64,000 nt of DNA, taken from assembly GCF_001610835.1 (NCBI RefSeq), contig NZ_CP011270.1, forward strand, positions 4,048,001 through 4,112,000, written 5' to 3'. A program made the translations under genes and the position numbers. Source of the DNA: Planctomyces sp. SH-PL14 (lineage in GTDB: Bacteria > Planctomycetota > Planctomycetia > Planctomycetales > Planctomycetaceae). Positions 25,271 through 35,156 of the stretch are shown here, piece by piece. Below the pieces are notes generated by a model, which made no database searches, was not told the DNA's origin, and saw only the letters and a program-made list of their open reading frames with translations. Position 1 is the stretch's first letter. Every line of letters begins with the position of its first letter.

Positions 25271-26854
25271 TTAACCGGCCGCCGTGACCTGATGCGCCGG
25301 TCCGCTGACGGGGAGCGGCTCAGGCTCGAGCACGGGCCCGCTCGGGCTGGCTGGTTGCGGCGACGTCCGCGACGGACCGAGCGGCCCGTACGCTTCCCAC
25401 AGCGCGCCGCAGAAGAGCCACAGGTACCCCCCGAGAAACACGGACTCCATCAGGATCAGCACGTACGCCCGGTAGGTGATCGCCACCGACAGGCCGAAGG
25501 CCAGATAACAGATGATCGGGAGATCCAGCCAGAAGTACCACGGGATCGACATTTTCGTCCGCTTGCGGGGAGCTCCCGGGGTGGCGGCCGAAAAGCCCTT
25601 GGGTGTCACGATCCACTGGTTCCGCGTCCCGAACAGCGCCTCGAAAATCGCCACCGAGCACTGACACGAGAGCCCGACCATGAGGGCCAGGAACGCGAGC
25701 GCCCTGGGGATCATGAGCAGCCCCGTCCACCACAGCGGCTTCTTGTCGAACCGCAGCCGGGCGGAGCCGTACACAAGGAACATCAGCGGGAACCAGAACA
25801 GGCCCACGACCGAGAGCGCCATCAGCGGCTCGTACTGCGGCGCGAGATGCAGGACCAGCGGGAGGATCGCGGCCGACAGGACGTTCACGAGGCTGCTGAC
25901 CGGGATGAACGGCGTCAGGAGCTGCAGGCTGGCATGGATCTTCTTGTGTACGGAGACCTTCTGCCGCCAGACCGTCGACAGGAACTTGATGCCGCTCTGC
26001 ATGTTCCCCTTGAACCACCGGAACATCTGCAGACGGAAGCCGATGATCGAGTTCGGCAGCTCTCCGCGGGTGACGTAGTTCTCCAGGAACCGGATCCGGA
26101 AGCCAAGGACCTGAGCGCTGAAGCTCATGTCGATGTCTTCGATGACCGAATCGGTCCGCCAGCCGCCGACCGCCCGCAGGACGGACGTCCGCCACACGCC
26201 GGCGGAGCCGTTGTAGAAGAGGTACAGGTTGCCGGCCGAGCGGCCCCGCTGCTCCACGGAGTGGTGCCCGTCCAGGTAGAACTCCTGGGTCCGGGTCAGG
26301 ACCGAGTCGCTGGCATTGAGATGCCCCCACCGGGTCTGGACCGTGCCGATCTGCGGATCGGTGAAGTAGGGGACCGTCTTCTCTAGAAAGTCCGGCTGCG
26401 GGACGAAGTCGGCGTCGAGGATCGCGACGAGGTCGCCGGTCACGTGCGGAAGCGCGGCGTTGAGGTTCCCCGCCTTGAAGCCGGCCCGGTCGAGGCGGTG
26501 CCGGTAGTCGATCACGAGGGTCGGATCGGCGCGGCGGAGCTCTTCGATCTTCCGCTCGATGATCTGCGTGCAGCCGTCCGTCGAGTCGTTCAGGACCTGG
26601 ATCTGGAGCCGGTCCCGCGGATACCGGATGCGGGCCGCGTGATCGAGGATCCGTTCCGCGACCGCGGACTCGTTGTACATCGGGAGCTGGATCGTGACCG
26701 ACGGGAGCGTGTCGGGGAGCGGCGGAGTCGGCGCACCGTCTCCGTGGCGGCGGACATCCTGCCAGTAGATGCGGAAGAGATCGAGCTGCGCCAGCTGGAA
26801 CAGAAAGTTGAACAGGATCGTGCCGATGAACAGCGCAACAATGGCCAGCAGCAT
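25271..26854 (-). CDS. family 2 glycosyltransferase, cellulose-synthase-like
   Basis: 527-residue membrane glycosyltransferase. An N-terminal helix (1-25) is followed by the GT2 domain with TIQLPMYNESAVAERILD, the nucleotide-binding D in LNDSTDG, the DxD-type LDADFVPQPDF, the base region IEDIDM and the QxxRW motif QMFRWFKGNMQ. Four or five helices follow. It lacks the PilZ domain of BcsA and is nearer to the mannan or glucan synthase-like (CslA-type) group. The polymer is unknown. The Pro-rich tail is unusual in composition. It is probably transcribed with the ligase-like gene. Confidence 0.88.
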   Translation of the reverse strand: MLLAIVALFIGTILFNFLFQLAQLDLFRIYWQDVRRHGDGAPTPPLPDTLPSVTIQLPMYNESAVAERILDHAARIRYPRDRLQIQVLNDSTDGCTQIIERKIEELRRADPTLVIDYRHRLDRAGFKAGNLNAALPHVTGDLVAILDADFVPQPDFLEKTVPYFTDPQIGTVQTRWGHLNASDSVLTRTQEFYLDGHHSVEQRGRSAGNLYLFYNGSAGVWRTSVLRAVGGWRTDSVIEDIDMSFSAQVLGFRIRFLENYVTRGELPNSIIGFRLQMFRWFKGNMQSGIKFLSTVWRQKVSVHKKIHASLQLLTPFIPVSSLVNVLSAAILPLVLHLAPQYEPLMALSVVGLFWFPLMFLVYGSARLRFDKKPLWWTGLLMIPRALAFLALMVGLSCQCSVAIFEALFGTRNQWIVTPKGFSAATPGAPRKRTKMSIPWYFWLDLPIICYLAFGLSVAITYRAYVLILMESVFLGGYLWLFCGALWEAYGPLGPSRTSPQPASPSGPVLEPEPLPVSGPAHQVTAAG

Positions 26855-27062
26855 GACGTCGACTCTCGTTCCGTTGGCGGAGCGCTCTTGAGGTCGCGGG
26901 CTGATCGGAATCAGGCTCGCAAGACCTCGCCCGGAGGTCCGCCTCTCTCTTCACAACTTCTCGCCGGCAAACGCCGGACCGGACGGGAATGCGGAGTCCG
27001 CCTTCGGCAGCCGGCGGACTCATTCCCCGTTCTTCGACGATCCGTTCGACGTGGCGTCCCTG

Positions 27063-28169
27063 CTAGAACTCCGAGAGCTTCTCTCCGCCGGAAATGCTGT
27101 TCAGGGCCCGGTGGATCGTGAAGTCGATGCTCTCGCTCACGAACCGTCCGGCGCCGTCGCCCAGCAGCAGGTGGACCCCGCCCGGATGCATGCTCCGCGG
27201 CGCGGACTGACCGTCCCCGACGTTGTAAGAGCAGCCCATGCCGGAGAAGGAGGCGTTGACGCAGTCGTCCACGTCGTCCGCGAAGTCGGCTCTCGGGTTC
27301 AGGCCCAGGCAGTCGGTCATCCCGGTCGCCGGGTCAATGTCGCAACCGCCGACAAGACTGGTTCCGTACCGTCCCAGGGCCCAGGTGCCACGGGGGTCGG
27401 TCTCGGTCACACCGACGCGGATCTCCCACACCATCGCCGAATTGCTCGTCCCGTCGGTGAACTCTGCGATCCGGGCCGCCCCGCCGAAGCCCATCGCGCC
27501 GCGGAGCTTGGGATCGACCGACATGAACTGCTGCGACTTCCAGAGCTGCTCCCGCCCCAGGTTGGCTCCGTACGTTCCGCGCGTCCACGGGGCGCCGGGG
27601 CTGACGGTCGCGCCCGTGGCGTCGATCGTGTTGTAGTTCTGGAGCGGAGTCCGGGCCTGCGAGTCCGAGGGGCAGACATACACCGGGATCTGGGCGCTGC
27701 GGACGCGGGCATTGGTCCCCTTGGCGTCCGACATCGGAGCCCTGTCGTCCACGAGTCCGTAGACCGCCCCCTGATCGACGTAGGGGAGGAGGAAGACGAG
27801 CCAGCTCGGTCCCCAGTTGCCGTTGGCATGGAGGAACGAGGCCGACCGCGACGGGAGGTCCTGGGTGCCGTCCGACTTGTTCCGGACGACGACGCCCGGG
27901 GGAAGGATGCGGTGCGTCTCCAGGTAGTTGTGGAGCGCGATCCCGATCTGCTTGATGTTGCTCTTGCACTGCGCCGCCCGGGCCGCCTCGCGGGCCTGCT
28001 GCACCGCCGGGAGGAGGATCGAGACGAGGACGCCGATGATCGCGATGACGACCAGCAGCTCAATCAGCGTGAACCCCGTCTGACGGGATCGCCGCGACGG
28101 GAGAGGCCGGCTGCCGGCCGCGGGACAGACAGACGCGGAGCTTTGGAGACTTCGCGGATCGCACGCCAT
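27063..28169 (-). CDS. DUF1559 pseudopilin-like protein
   Basis: 368 residues from ATG 28169, which has GGAAGGA at good distance. The pilin-type segment [21 protein letters not shown] begins only at about residue 31, so the leader is longer than in the other two copies. [32 protein letters not shown] follows, and the DUF1559 end has DGTSNSAMVWEIRVG and LLLGDGAGRFVSESID. It is probably exported by the type II-like system. No partner gene is adjacent; the glycosyltransferase downstream is 208 bp away. Confidence 0.92.
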   Translation of the reverse strand: MACDPRSLQSSASVCPAAGSRPLPSRRSRQTGFTLIELLVVIAIIGVLVSILLPAVQQAREAARAAQCKSNIKQIGIALHNYLETHRILPPGVVVRNKSDGTQDLPSRSASFLHANGNWGPSWLVFLLPYVDQGAVYGLVDDRAPMSDAKGTNARVRSAQIPVYVCPSDSQARTPLQNYNTIDATGATVSPGAPWTRGTYGANLGREQLWKSQQFMSVDPKLRGAMGFGGAARIAEFTDGTSNSAMVWEIRVGVTETDPRGTWALGRYGTSLVGGCDIDPATGMTDCLGLNPRADFADDVDDCVNASFSGMGCSYNVGDGQSAPRSMHPGGVHLLLGDGAGRFVSESIDFTIHRALNSISGGEKLSEF

Positions 28170-28523
28170 GAAACATCCTTCCGGTCGAGACCGATCCGCC
28201 TGATCGGAGTCGCGCGAGTCAGTTGGCACGGAGGAAAAAGACCCGCGGTTTCGGAGAAACCGCCAGCCGACGGGGCGCTCGCCCCAGGGTCCTGCCGGAC
28301 CTTCAGAGACGTAGATACCCCGCCTCCGAGACCCGGCGGCGCGATTCTACCCCCGCAAAAAAACCAAACTCAATTGGCGATCTTCACGTTTCCCCCAGTT
28401 TTTCCACATTGCCCAAATGGGAAAATCCTGGAGGTCGACGGCAGAGGTTCGCTCGGAAGTCCATGGAACATCGATGCTTACCTTGTGCCGTTTCCGCCGG
28501 CACCCGGATCGCATCGGCAAACG
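28170..28523. other. 354-bp gap, AT-rich promoter-like stretch
   Basis: The gap lies between two minus-strand genes. Positions 28345-28420 are much richer in A and T than the surroundings (CGCAAAAAAACC, CCAGTTTTTCC) and lie upstream of the pseudopilin gene, so the promoter may be here. Nothing else was recognised. Confidence 0.4.
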
Positions 28524-29867
28524 TCAACGGGACGCCCCCGGATCGGCGGCCAGATCGACGGAGAGCAGCTCCTTGTCATTGCGGACGAAGATCCGGCGAT
28601 TCGCGAAGGCCGGCGCGCACCACACGACTTCCCGTCCGAACGCAAAGTTCGTCGGTTCCAGGAGGTGCGTCCGGGAAAGCTCGGTGAAGCCCTGCGGGGT
28701 CAGACGCCCGAGGATGAGATCACCGGTCTCAGCGAACATCCAGAACCGGTCGGTCTCCCCCTGCCGGACCAGGAAGACCGTCCCGCTCCCCTGCTTCCGG
28801 CGACCGATCGGCTGCGGCGTGGCCCACAGAATGTTGCCGCTGGGGACCTCGATGCACCGCAGTTCGCCATCGGAATCGGAGCCGTAGATCCGCCCGTCCA
28901 TCACGAACGGCTGGACGTTGACCGGCGAGAGAGCGTGCTTCGCCTTGTCTTTCCAGAGGGTCTTCGCCCCCGGCTTGTCGGTCGCGAGTTCCAGCATCAG
29001 GTTCCGGTTGTTGAACCCGCCGACGAAGAGATAGTTCCCGACCTTGACGGGGGTCATGATGATCGAGCCGTTGTCGGCATCGTACGGCTGGGACCAGAGC
29101 TCCTTGCCGGTCGCCGGGTCGACGGCGTAGATCGCCGCGGGCTGCATGAGGATCATCTGCCGGACGCCCGCCTGCTCGAAGATCACCGGGGGAGAATAGC
29201 CCTGCTCCTTTGCGCTTCCGACGCGCCAGACCTCCGCGCCGGTCTCCTTGTTGAGGGCGACGCAGTGGGTCCCCGGTCCGCCGGCGAGGACGATCAGCCG
29301 CTCGCCGTCAATGAGCGGCTGGCTGGCGTAGCCCCACAGGGCGGACTTGGTCATGTAGTCCGTCTTGAGGTCGCGGGACCAGATCACGCCTCCCTTGGCG
29401 GCATCGAAGCAGATCAGTTTCCCCTCGGCCCCCTGGGTGTAGACCTTCCCCTGGTGGACCAGCGGCGTCGACCGCGGGCCGGCGGGGTAGGAGATCGCGT
29501 ACTCGGTCGGATACTCGTGCTTCCAGAGTTCGCGGCCGGTCGCCTCGTCGAGGCAGAGGACCCGCTCGATGCCGGTGGAACCCTTCCGGTCGAAGTTGTC
29601 GGTCTTGACGTTGTCTTTCGTCACGTAGTCGGTGACGTAGACCTTTCCGCCGGCGACCGCCGGTCCGGAATAGCCGCCGGCGACCGGGACCCGCCAGACG
29701 ACCTTCGGTCCCTCCTTGGGGAAGGTCTCGAGGAGTCCGGTTTCCCGCCAGACGTTATCCCGCTTCGGCCCCATCCACTGCGGCCAGTCGTCGGCGGGGG
29801 CCGACGGGGGAGAGGCGAGCGAGACGAGACCGGCCAGGGTCAGACAGGCGAGCAGGCGAGGCATCAT
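28524..29867 (-). CDS. secreted PQQ-like beta-propeller protein
   Basis: 447 residues. The signal peptide MMPRLLACLTLAGLVSLASP is followed by DDWPQWMGPKRDNVWRETGLL, the standard opening of planctomycete PQQ-like repeat proteins. The repeated blades include PLVHQGKVYTQGAEGKLICFDAAKGGVIW, VALNKETGAEVWRVG and IYAVDPATGKELW. True PQQ dehydrogenase active-site residues are not apparent, so it is probably a binding or scaffold propeller in the periplasm. ATG 29867 follows GGAGATCC; upstream reading frame is repeat-derived and was excluded. Confidence 0.9.
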   Translation of the reverse strand: MMPRLLACLTLAGLVSLASPPSAPADDWPQWMGPKRDNVWRETGLLETFPKEGPKVVWRVPVAGGYSGPAVAGGKVYVTDYVTKDNVKTDNFDRKGSTGIERVLCLDEATGRELWKHEYPTEYAISYPAGPRSTPLVHQGKVYTQGAEGKLICFDAAKGGVIWSRDLKTDYMTKSALWGYASQPLIDGERLIVLAGGPGTHCVALNKETGAEVWRVGSAKEQGYSPPVIFEQAGVRQMILMQPAAIYAVDPATGKELWSQPYDADNGSIIMTPVKVGNYLFVGGFNNRNLMLELATDKPGAKTLWKDKAKHALSPVNVQPFVMDGRIYGSDSDGELRCIEVPSGNILWATPQPIGRRKQGSGTVFLVRQGETDRFWMFAETGDLILGRLTPQGFTELSRTHLLEPTNFAFGREVVWCAPAFANRRIFVRNDKELLSVDLAADPGASR

Positions 29868-29979
29868 CCGGATCTCCTTATGCGGAAGCCGGGGTCGCCG
29901 AGAGCCAGGACGCCGGCCGTCTCCTGAAGTTTTACAAAGAGGCGTCCCCCAACGACCAGCGTTCCGCTGTTCAACCAAG

Positions 29980-30180
29980 CCGGGTCCAGGGTCCCCCTGG
30001 TGGGGGATGCAAGGGGGCCTGTGTTGTTTTTCTGGCCCTCTTGCCCGCCGGAGGCCCTCTCGTCGGGAGATGTCTGAAGGAGATCGTGTCCAGACGCGGA
30101 CAACGTGCCGGATGCCCCTCGCGAAACCGCGGGGATTGGAAAGCCAGCGGTGTGGGCTGAGGGAGTCCCCGACGCTGGTA
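29980..30180 (+). repeat. 0.3-kb paired-hairpin repeat, copy 5 (truncated)
   Basis: Only the A half is present: hairpin 1, hairpin 2 and part of the central domain, then similarity stops after GACGCTGGTA. Hairpin 2 has arms GCAAGGGGGCC and GGCCCTCTTGC around a loop holding CTGTGTTGTTTTTCT (about 30019-30033), much larger than the usual 3 nt. The same insert is seen in hairpin 3 of copy 1. The B end is absent. Confidence 0.85.
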
Positions 30181-30622
30181 GGAGGATCCGGGGTCTGCTT
30201 CCCGGAATCACCGGAGGCGCCGCGGGCAGCCCCATGCACGTGAACATTTCAACACGTTGCGATTCGCTCCCGGGGACTGCCGGGAACCCGCCCCGCCGCG
30301 AGGATTCGGGCTGCGGCTGTCCACTCTCCGATCTCCATCCGGGCGGCCAACCGCGCTCCTTGACACCGGGAATGTCCGCCTGTACAAACGAGTTTCAACT
30401 CCTTACAGGGACGGAATTTAGCGATTCTCCCCCGGGAAACCGGCATTCCGAGAAACCGCCGCAAGTTCTTTCCCGGCATTGGGTTGGAGGTCATCAGCAC
30501 CCACCCGAATTGCAGTCAGGGACTTGGTCGACGGGTTGCGCCGCGGTGAGCGGAGCGGAGCGAGATGGAGCTGGCCCGGGGTGTTGTCCCCCATTCGGTG
30601 AGCACGATCCGGATTTCCTCCC
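30181..30622. other. 442-bp gap upstream of pheA
   Basis: No gene, RNA or repeat was recognised here. It begins where repeat copy 5 is broken off and should contain the pheA promoter. Confidence 0.3.
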
Positions 30623-31804
30623 ATGGCGAAGAAGAACCCGGGGCCCAAGAAGGGTTCCCTGCCCCGCACCAAGACCGTGGCCAAACCCTCTTCGGCCAGT
30701 GCCGCTCCCCCCGTCAAGGTGATCCGCAAGAAGACGGCGGCCTCGACGGAAAACGAAGTCAAGGCGGTTGATAAGGAGCTCGTCCGGCTGCTGAACCGCC
30801 GGATGGAACTGACGCTCGCCCAGCTCGAAGACCTCAAGGATCGCCACGAAGTCTGGTTCGATCCGAACATGGACCAGGAGCTGTGGGACCGGCTCGACCA
30901 GCTGAACCAGAACGGGTCCGTCGCGGTCTCGGTCCTCCGATCCTGTTTCCGCGAAGTGATTTGCGCCGCCCGGAACAAGGTCAAGGTGGTCCGGGTCGCT
31001 TACCTGGGCCCTCCGTTCAGCTTTACGCATCTCGCGGCCATCGAACGGTTTGGGAAGAGCGCGGACCTGGTCCCGGTCAACACGATCGCTTCGGTCTTTG
31101 AAGAAGTGAACCGCGGCCATGCCGACTACGGCGTCGTCCCGATCGAGAACAGCACTGACGGCCGGATCGTCGACACCCTCGACATGTTCACCCGCCTGCC
31201 GCTGCAGATCTGCGGGGAAGTCCAGCTCGCCGTCCACCACAACCTGCTCTCGCGGTCGCCGCGGAGCGAGATCGTCGAGATCTACAGCAAGCCGCAAGCG
31301 CTCTCGCAGTGCCGCGACTGGCTGGCCCGCAACATGCCCCGCGCCCGGCTGATCGAGGTCACCAGCACCTCGACCGCCGCCCAGCTGGCTCGCGACAAGC
31401 CGGGAGCCGCCGCCGTGGCGAGCAAGCAGGCGGCCGTGCAGTACGACCTGCAGATCGTCGCCGAGAAGATCGAGGACAACAGCCACAACGTCACCCGCTT
31501 CGCCATCATCGGCGATGAGGAGACGAAGCCGACGGGCAAGGACCGGACCGCCCTGCTGCTCCAGATCCCGCACGCCCCGGGAGCCCTGAGCGACGCCCTG
31601 ACGGCGTTCAAGAACGCCAAGATCAACCTGACGTGGATCGAGTCGTTCCCGCTCCGCGGCCAGGAGGCCGGATACCTGTTCTTCCTGGACTTCGAAGGGC
31701 ACTCCAAGGAGCAGCGGATCTCCAAGACGCTCGAACAGCTTGAGAAGAAAGCGGTTCGGATCAACGTCCTCGGTTCGTATCCCCGCGGCAAGCTGGTCGA
31801 GTAG
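30623..31804 (+). CDS. pheA: bifunctional chorismate mutase / prephenate dehydratase
   Basis: 393 residues; makes phenylpyruvate from chorismate through prephenate. Residues 1-40 are a Lys/Pro/Ala-rich extension not usual in the family. About 45-118 form the chorismate-mutase helices ([26 protein letters not shown]). About 122-300 are prephenate dehydratase ([56 protein letters not shown]), and about 310-385 an ACT domain with [24 protein letters not shown] for phenylalanine feedback. aroF follows in the same direction, in keeping with aromatic amino acid synthesis. Confidence 0.95.
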   Translation: MAKKNPGPKKGSLPRTKTVAKPSSASAAPPVKVIRKKTAASTENEVKAVDKELVRLLNRRMELTLAQLEDLKDRHEVWFDPNMDQELWDRLDQLNQNGSVAVSVLRSCFREVICAARNKVKVVRVAYLGPPFSFTHLAAIERFGKSADLVPVNTIASVFEEVNRGHADYGVVPIENSTDGRIVDTLDMFTRLPLQICGEVQLAVHHNLLSRSPRSEIVEIYSKPQALSQCRDWLARNMPRARLIEVTSTSTAAQLARDKPGAAAVASKQAAVQYDLQIVAEKIEDNSHNVTRFAIIGDEETKPTGKDRTALLLQIPHAPGALSDALTAFKNAKINLTWIESFPLRGQEAGYLFFLDFEGHSKEQRISKTLEQLEKKAVRINVLGSYPRGKLVE

Positions 31805-32088
31805 TCGGGGGAGTTCCGGCGGCCTCGCTTCCACGAGATCGCCGGGACGGAGGCGGGGCGGTTCGCCCGTCGCTTCGACCGATCATTTCCTGTCGATGAG
31901 TCCCGGTTCTGCCACGACGGCCGCCGCACCCGGTCCGTCCCGGGTTCCCAAATCTGCGAGACAGATCACGAGCGAGGGATTGCTGGTGAAATCCCGGTCG
32001 TTTCGTGTCTAATCTTCCCTCCCCTATTCCGCGTCCCGACTCCCGTACCGAAACGGGTTCGCCCGGGAACGTCTCGCAGAGGTCTTTC

Positions 32089-33117
32089 GTGATTATCGTT
32101 TTGAAACCGGACGCTTCCGAAGCCCAGCTCGAGCACATCTGCGAGCGGATTCGCGAAATGGGCTTCCGGCATGAGATCAGCCGGGGGGTCAAGCGGACGC
32201 TCGTGGGGGTCCTGGGAGAAGAAGACCGGCTCCGCAACGCTCCGCTGCGGGCGATCCCGGGCGTCGAAGACGTGATGTCGGTCCTCAAGCCGTACAAGCT
32301 GGCGAGCAAGGAGTTCAAGGCGGAGCCTTCGGTCTTCGACCTCGGCCACGGGGTCAAGGTCGGCGGCGGAAACCTGATGCTGATCGCCGGGCCGTGCGCG
32401 ATCGAAGGGGAAGACATCCTCCGCGAGATCGGCAAGAGCGTGAAGGCGGCGGGGGCCAACGTCCTCCGCGGTGGCGCGTTCAAGCCGCGGACGAGCCCCT
32501 ACAGCTTCCAGGGGATGGGCGAAGACGGCCTCAAGGCGCTCCGCGCCGTCGGCGACGAGCTCAAGATGCCGGTCGTGACCGAGGTCATGGACCCGCGGCA
32601 GGTGGAGCTGGTCAACGAATATTCCGACATGTTCCAGATCGGCGCCCGGAACATGCAGAACTTCAACCTGCTGACGGAAGTCGGCCAGACGAAGCGCCCC
32701 GTGCTGCTCAAGCGCGGGATGAGCGCGACGGTCGAAGACCTGCTGATGTCCGCCGAGTACGTCCTCTCGAACGGGAACATGCAGGTGATCCTCTGCGAGC
32801 GGGGGATCCGGAGCTTCGACAAGTCGACGCGGAACCTGCTCGACCTGGCGGCGGTCCCGAACTGCAAGGGGCTCTCGCACCTGCCGATCATCGTTGACCC
32901 GAGCCACGCCACCGGCCGGCCGGACCTGATCCCCGCCATGGCCTATGCCTCCGTCGCCGCCGGTGCGGACGGGGTCCACATCGAAGTCCACAACTGTCCC
33001 GAGAAGGCGATGAGCGACGGTCCGCAGGCTCTCCTGCCGAACCAGTACGCCGACGTCGTGGCTCAGATCCAGAAGCTGGCCGCCGTCATGGGGATGAGCA
33101 TTCCCCAGGCGGGCTGA
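32089..33117 (+). CDS. aroF: 3-deoxy-7-phosphoheptulonate synthase (DAHP synthase)
   Basis: 342 residues; first step of the shikimate pathway (phosphoenolpyruvate plus erythrose 4-phosphate). The N-terminal ferredoxin/ACT-like module ([20 protein letters not shown]) precedes the class I-beta barrel with [57 protein letters not shown] and [17 protein letters not shown] 32089 has AGAGG upstream and gives the usual family N terminus; GTG 32005 would add 28 hydrophilic residues. Together with pheA upstream it suggests coordinated aromatic synthesis. Confidence 0.94.
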   Translation: MIIVLKPDASEAQLEHICERIREMGFRHEISRGVKRTLVGVLGEEDRLRNAPLRAIPGVEDVMSVLKPYKLASKEFKAEPSVFDLGHGVKVGGGNLMLIAGPCAIEGEDILREIGKSVKAAGANVLRGGAFKPRTSPYSFQGMGEDGLKALRAVGDELKMPVVTEVMDPRQVELVNEYSDMFQIGARNMQNFNLLTEVGQTKRPVLLKRGMSATVEDLLMSAEYVLSNGNMQVILCERGIRSFDKSTRNLLDLAAVPNCKGLSHLPIIVDPSHATGRPDLIPAMAYASVAAGADGVHIEVHNCPEKAMSDGPQALLPNQYADVVAQIQKLAAVMGMSIPQAG

Positions 33118-33152
33118 GGTCTTCCGGAAGAGAATCTCCGGAAAAGAATCAA

Positions 33153-33183
33153 GGGGGCCGTCGCCGGAGGCCGGCCCCTGTTC
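33153..33183 (+). terminator. possible terminator after aroF
   Basis: AGGGG-G-CCG pairs with CGGCCCCT with one bulged base, followed by a pyrimidine stretch TTCCCTTTT. It is GC-rich and only moderately T-rich, so the call is tentative. Confidence 0.35.
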
Positions 33184-33291
33184 CCTTTTCCGATCGTGCC
33201 TGATCCTTCAAGCTTTCCTCCGGTTCCGGCTTGCGGCACTCCGTGCTCGCCGGCTCTCCTCACTCCCCGCACTTAAATCCCAGCCCCTCGC

Positions 33292-34062
33292 ATGCGTCGT
33301 TATCTCGTTGCCGGCAACTGGAAGATGAACCTCAAGCAGGAATCGGCCCTCGCGCTCGCCAAGGCGCTGGCGGCCGCCTGCCCGGGTGGCGACACCCGGA
33401 TCGATGTCCTGGTCGCCCCGCCGTTCCCCTACCTCCTGCCGGTGAAGCAGGCGGTCGCGGGGTCGAACGTCACCGTTGGCGCTCAGAACGCTTACTTCGA
33501 GCAGCCGGGCGCGTTCACCGGCGAAACGTCGGTGGAGATGATCGCCGACTGCGGCTGCAAGGCGGTGATCCTGGGCCACAGCGAGCGGCGGCACGTCCTG
33601 GGCGAGACCGACGCCGTCATCAACAAGAAGGTCAAGGCGGTCCTGGCCAAGGGGCTCGATGTCATCCTGTGCGTCGGTGAGCTTCTGGCCGACCGCGACG
33701 CCGGGAACACCGAGGCGGTCCTGGACGAGCAGATGAAGGGGGGCCTCGCGGGGATCTCCGAAGAGCAGATGGCGAAGATCGTCATCGCCTACGAGCCCGT
33801 CTGGGCGATCGGCACCGGGCGGACGGCGTCGCCGGAGCAGGCTGAATCGGCCCATGCCCATCTTCGCAACTGGCTCAAGACGCACTACACTGCCGGGGTG
33901 GCGGACACAACCCGCATCCTCTACGGGGGAAGCGTCAAGCCGGACAATGCGGCCGAGTTGATGGGCCAGCCCGATGTCGACGGGGCTCTGGTGGGCGGCG
34001 CGAGCCTGAAGCCGGAGCAGTTCCTTCCGATCATCCAGGCGGCCCAGGGTCTGACCCGTTAG
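33292..34062 (+). CDS. tpiA: triose-phosphate isomerase
   Basis: 256-residue glycolytic enzyme that interconverts dihydroxyacetone phosphate and glyceraldehyde 3-phosphate. Family motifs: VAGNWKMNL with the substrate-binding Lys, [26 protein letters not shown] with the electrophilic His, [17 protein letters not shown] with the catalytic Glu, and [17 protein letters not shown] phosphate loop. The length is typical. secG follows after 116 bp; tpiA-secG adjacency is common in bacteria. Confidence 0.97.
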   Translation: MRRYLVAGNWKMNLKQESALALAKALAAACPGGDTRIDVLVAPPFPYLLPVKQAVAGSNVTVGAQNAYFEQPGAFTGETSVEMIADCGCKAVILGHSERRHVLGETDAVINKKVKAVLAKGLDVILCVGELLADRDAGNTEAVLDEQMKGGLAGISEEQMAKIVIAYEPVWAIGTGRTASPEQAESAHAHLRNWLKTHYTAGVADTTRILYGGSVKPDNAAELMGQPDVDGALVGGASLKPEQFLPIIQAAQGLTR

Positions 34063-34178
34063 GCCGTGAGACGTGTTGCCGTGGGAAGTGGGCGATCCGA
34101 CCAGGGATGGCGGATCGAAAGTGTCGCGGCGGTGGCGCCGGAAATTTTGTCCGTGTCGGTTCAGTCAGAGGAAGACCT

Positions 34179-34838
34179 GTGTCCTATCTCGTCGGTCTCG
34201 GAACATTCCTGTTGTTGTTCCTGTCGTTCTTCATGATCGTCCTGATCCTCCTCCAGCGGGGCCGCGGAGGGGGGCTGGCCGGGGCCTTCGGCGGGATGGG
34301 AAGCCAGAGCGCCTTCGGTACCAAGGCGGGTGATACGTTCACCCGGATCACGATCGTCGTGGCGATCATCTGGGTCGTCCTGGCGGGCGGCGTCGGGATG
34401 GCCATGCGGAAGGTCCAGGGGGACAACAACCTGGGTGCCGGCCTGCAGAGCGGCAATGCGGAACTGAAGAGCGCCGATCCGCTGAAGGACAGCGAAGGGG
34501 GACTCGGCGAGTCCGCTCCGTTCCCGGGTGGCTCCGCCAAGCCGTCCGACGAGACGAAGGCTCCTCCGGCCTCGGCGCCGGGCGCCTCGAAGCCGGCAGC
34601 GGGCAAGGACGAAGCCACGACGGACGAGAAGACCCCGCCCGCCGCCGCTCCTGCAGCGGGCGATGCATCCAAGGCTCCGGAGGCCACTCCGCCCGCCAAG
34701 CCGGCGGATCCGGCTGCGAAGCCGGCAGAACCGGCGGCCAAGCCCGCAGAACCGGCCGCGGACGCGAAGCCGGACGAAGCGAAGGCTCCGGCGGCTCCGG
34801 CCGCCGAATCGAAGCCGGCTGCGGAAGACAAGAAGTAG
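34179..34838 (+). CDS. secG: preprotein translocase subunit SecG with long Ala/Pro/Lys tail
   Basis: 219 residues from GTG 34179, after AGAGGAAGA. Residues 1-80 are SecG: two helices ([23 protein letters not shown] and [19 protein letters not shown]) around the conserved [14 protein letters not shown] and SAFGTKAGD loop. SecG is usually only 75-110 residues; here about 130 residues are added, made mostly of Ala, Pro, Lys, Glu and Asp with repeats such as [20 protein letters not shown]. It helps SecYE membrane translocation; the tail may extend on one face of the membrane. Its location after tpiA supports the call. Confidence 0.92.
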   Translation: MSYLVGLGTFLLLFLSFFMIVLILLQRGRGGGLAGAFGGMGSQSAFGTKAGDTFTRITIVVAIIWVVLAGGVGMAMRKVQGDNNLGAGLQSGNAELKSADPLKDSEGGLGESAPFPGGSAKPSDETKAPPASAPGASKPAAGKDEATTDEKTPPAAAPAAGDASKAPEATPPAKPADPAAKPAEPAAKPAEPAADAKPDEAKAPAAPAAESKPAAEDKK

Positions 34839-35156
34839 CGATTGCGAGGGGCTGCGGCCGGACGCACCGAAGCGAAGCGGGTCGCCGTAAGACCGCCGCA
34901 GTTCCGATCGTTGAGTGTCCACGTCAGGCGCGGGTCGTTCCTGTCGAGACGCCCGCAATGACGTTGACGACCCATTGGGGCGGAGAAACAGCGTCTTTCG
35001 CCGTGGATCGTGAGTCCTCCCCTCGAGACGTTCCCTGTCTCGCCCGCCCCAGCTCCTCTCCTCGAACTCGCCGCCGTCCCCTAGACTTTCCGACTTCCGA
35101 ATGTCGAATCGGCCGATGTCAGATCGGCCCTCAGCCCTTGCCGGATCCTTGCGTTC
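34839..35156. other. 318-bp gap between secG and cysH
   Basis: No gene or structured element was recognised. It contains only short pyrimidine-rich stretches and presumably the cysH promoter. Confidence 0.3.
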
